Shown: positions 12,741 through 13,615 of the stretch, piece after piece
How positions within the stretch are numbered: position 1 is the stretch's first letter
Layout: each line of letters opens with the position of its first letter
NCBI GenBank assembly: GCA_023415035.1
Contig: JAEZLX010000234.1
Span: 1 to 13,615, forward strand
Reading direction: 5' to 3'
Source of the DNA: Pseudomonadota bacterium
Lineage (GTDB): Bacteria; Pseudomonadota; Gammaproteobacteria; Burkholderiales; Burkholderiaceae_C
Length of the DNA: 13,615 bases
Program-made: the position numbers and the translations under genes
Notes under the pieces: generated by a model
Seen by the model: the letters and a program-made list of their open reading frames with translations, nothing else
Database searches by the model: none
Told to the model about the DNA's origin: nothing

Positions 12741-13615
12741 TGCGGCGCCGCGTCGCCGTCACCGGGCTGGGGCTGATCAGCCCGTATGGCGGTGACCTGG
12801 ACACCTTCTTCTCCAAGCTCATGGCTGGCGTGTCGGCCGTGTTCCACCTGCGCACCGACGACAAGCCGCAGCCGCTGTCCATGCCCTTTGTGGGTTGTCC
12901 GGGTTTCGATCCGGATGCGCGGCTGGGCAAGCCGCTGGCGTCCATGATGGAGCGCTTCGCGCACCTTGGCATCGCGGCCGCGTTCGACGCCTGGGCCGAT
13001 GCAGGCCTGGAGCGCAAGCCCGCCGAAGGCGAGGACCGCGAGAGCTGGGGCTGCATCTGGGGCACCGCGCTGGGGGGCATCCTCGCCTTCGAGCGCGGCT
13101 ACCGCGACCTGTGGCTCAACGGGCGCCAGCGCCTCTCGCCGCTCTCGGTCGTGATGGGCATGAACAACGCCGTCAACGCGCACGCCTCGATCCAGCTCGG
13201 GCTGGGCGGCGTGAGCTTCAGCCATACCGCGGCCTGCGCCTCGTCGGCCATCGCCATCGGCGAGGCCTTCCGCCGCGTGCAGTGCGGCGAGGCCGACGTG
13301 GTCCTGACAGGCGGATGCGATGCCACCCAGACCTATGGTGTGGCCAAGGCCTGGGAAGCCATGCGCCTGATCGCACCTGGCGAGGGTGCCGATACCGCCT
13401 CGGCCTGCCGACCTTTTGCCGCCGATCGCAAGGGCCTGGTGCTGGGCGAAGGCGCGGCGGCCTTGGTGCTCGAGGACTGGGACCGCGCCGTCGCGCGCGG
13501 TGCCCGCATCCATGCCGAAGTGGTTGGCTATGGCAGCACCTGCGATCACACCCATCTGGTTCGTCCCGAGCCCGGCGGCCAGGTGCGCGCCATCCGCTCG
13601 GCCATGCGCCAGGCC
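12740..13615 (+). CDS. Beta-ketoacyl-ACP synthase (FabF-like), 3' end missing
   Basis: Condensing enzyme joining an acyl chain to a malonyl-ACP extender; the first 292 residues are present and the frame runs off the window. Visible: the start MRRRVAVTGLGLISPYG, WGTALGGI (107-114), the active-site Cys166 in SHTAACASSAIAIG (161-174), GGCDA (191-195), FAADRKGLVLGEGAAALVLE (226-245), and a FabF-like STCDHTHLVRPEPGG stretch (266-280). The two catalytic histidines normally found later would be beyond the edge. Cys166 argues for a true condensing enzyme rather than a chain-length-factor partner. The start is supported by GGAGG (12731-12735), four bases before the ATG, and the one-base overlap with the ACP. 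Divergence from housekeeping FabF, and its ACP partner, point to a specialised pathway (aryl polyene, other polyene/lipid or polyketide-like); which one cannot be told here. Confidence 0.93.
   Translation, partial: MRRRVAVTGLGLISPYGGDLDTFFSKLMAGVSAVFHLRTDDKPQPLSMPFVGCPGFDPDARLGKPLASMMERFAHLGIAAAFDAWADAGLERKPAEGEDRESWGCIWGTALGGILAFERGYRDLWLNGRQRLSPLSVVMGMNNAVNAHASIQLGLGGVSFSHTAACASSAIAIGEAFRRVQCGEADVVLTGGCDATQTYGVAKAWEAMRLIAPGEGADTASACRPFAADRKGLVLGEGAAALVLEDWDRAVARGARIHAEVVGYGSTCDHTHLVRPEPGGQVRAIRSAMRQA

Noticed and set aside
12362..13555. A 397-residue minus-strand frame opposite the ACP and ketosynthase
   Set aside because: The plus strand has the carrier serine and active-site cysteine motifs; the minus frame shows no domain and covers both genes and their intergenic region.
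1..13615. tRNA genes, CRISPR arrays, transposases, attachment-site repeats
   Set aside because: Scanned by eye; no cloverleaf-like sequence with CCA-proximal arms, no regularly spaced repeats, no transposase or integrase motifs, and base composition is uniform apart from the AT-rich leader near 5136-5165.

Overview
This is a GC-rich, gene-dense chromosomal stretch. Protein style (Tat-secreted solute-binding protein, AlaRS sequence, RluA-type pseudouridine synthase, LysR-pirin-DoxX set) and strong GC preference at third codon positions suggest a betaproteobacterium of the order Burkholderiales, probably family Comamonadaceae. That placement is inferred from remembered family features, not from a search. 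I see no rRNA, tRNA, CRISPR array, insertion sequence or prophage gene. No stretch of 300 bases or more lacks a gene.

Layout. Positions 2-2002 (+) hold the 3' two thirds or more of alaS, followed 5 bases later by a TlpA-like thioredoxin-fold protein (2008-2562, +) and then a Tat-exported transglutaminase-like protein (2668-3789, +). Facing it with no intervening base is an RluA-family pseudouridine synthase (3790-4809, -), whose 5' end lies back to back with a small predicted lipoprotein (4808-5059, +). An AT-rich leader precedes a LivK-type solute-binding protein (5263-6420, +) that has no permease or ATPase gene beside it. Convergent to it is a tightly overlapping minus-strand group: a renalase-like FAD oxidoreductase (9252-8125), gluQ (8128-7220) and trmB (7223-6492). 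Each pair overlaps by four bases, and a LysR-type regulator (10267-9314) lies upstream.

The LysR gene is divergent from pirin (10413-11114, +) and a DoxX membrane protein (11180-11590, +). A near-perfect palindrome with LysR-box geometry (10282-10300) sits between the divergent starts. A PAP2-type membrane phosphatase (12313-11651, -) follows. The window then ends inside what looks like the beginning of a biosynthetic operon: an acyl carrier protein (12492-12740, +) translationally coupled to a ketosynthase (12740 to the end, +).

Functionally, the window is mostly housekeeping (tRNA charging, tRNA and RNA modification) interleaved with envelope and redox proteins. The parts with most potential for something less described are the LysR/pirin/DoxX module, the ACP-ketosynthase locus that runs off the right edge, and a tandem G-run tract at 4715-4760 in the divergent region between the pseudouridine synthase and the lipoprotein. 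I did not find a clearly novel system.
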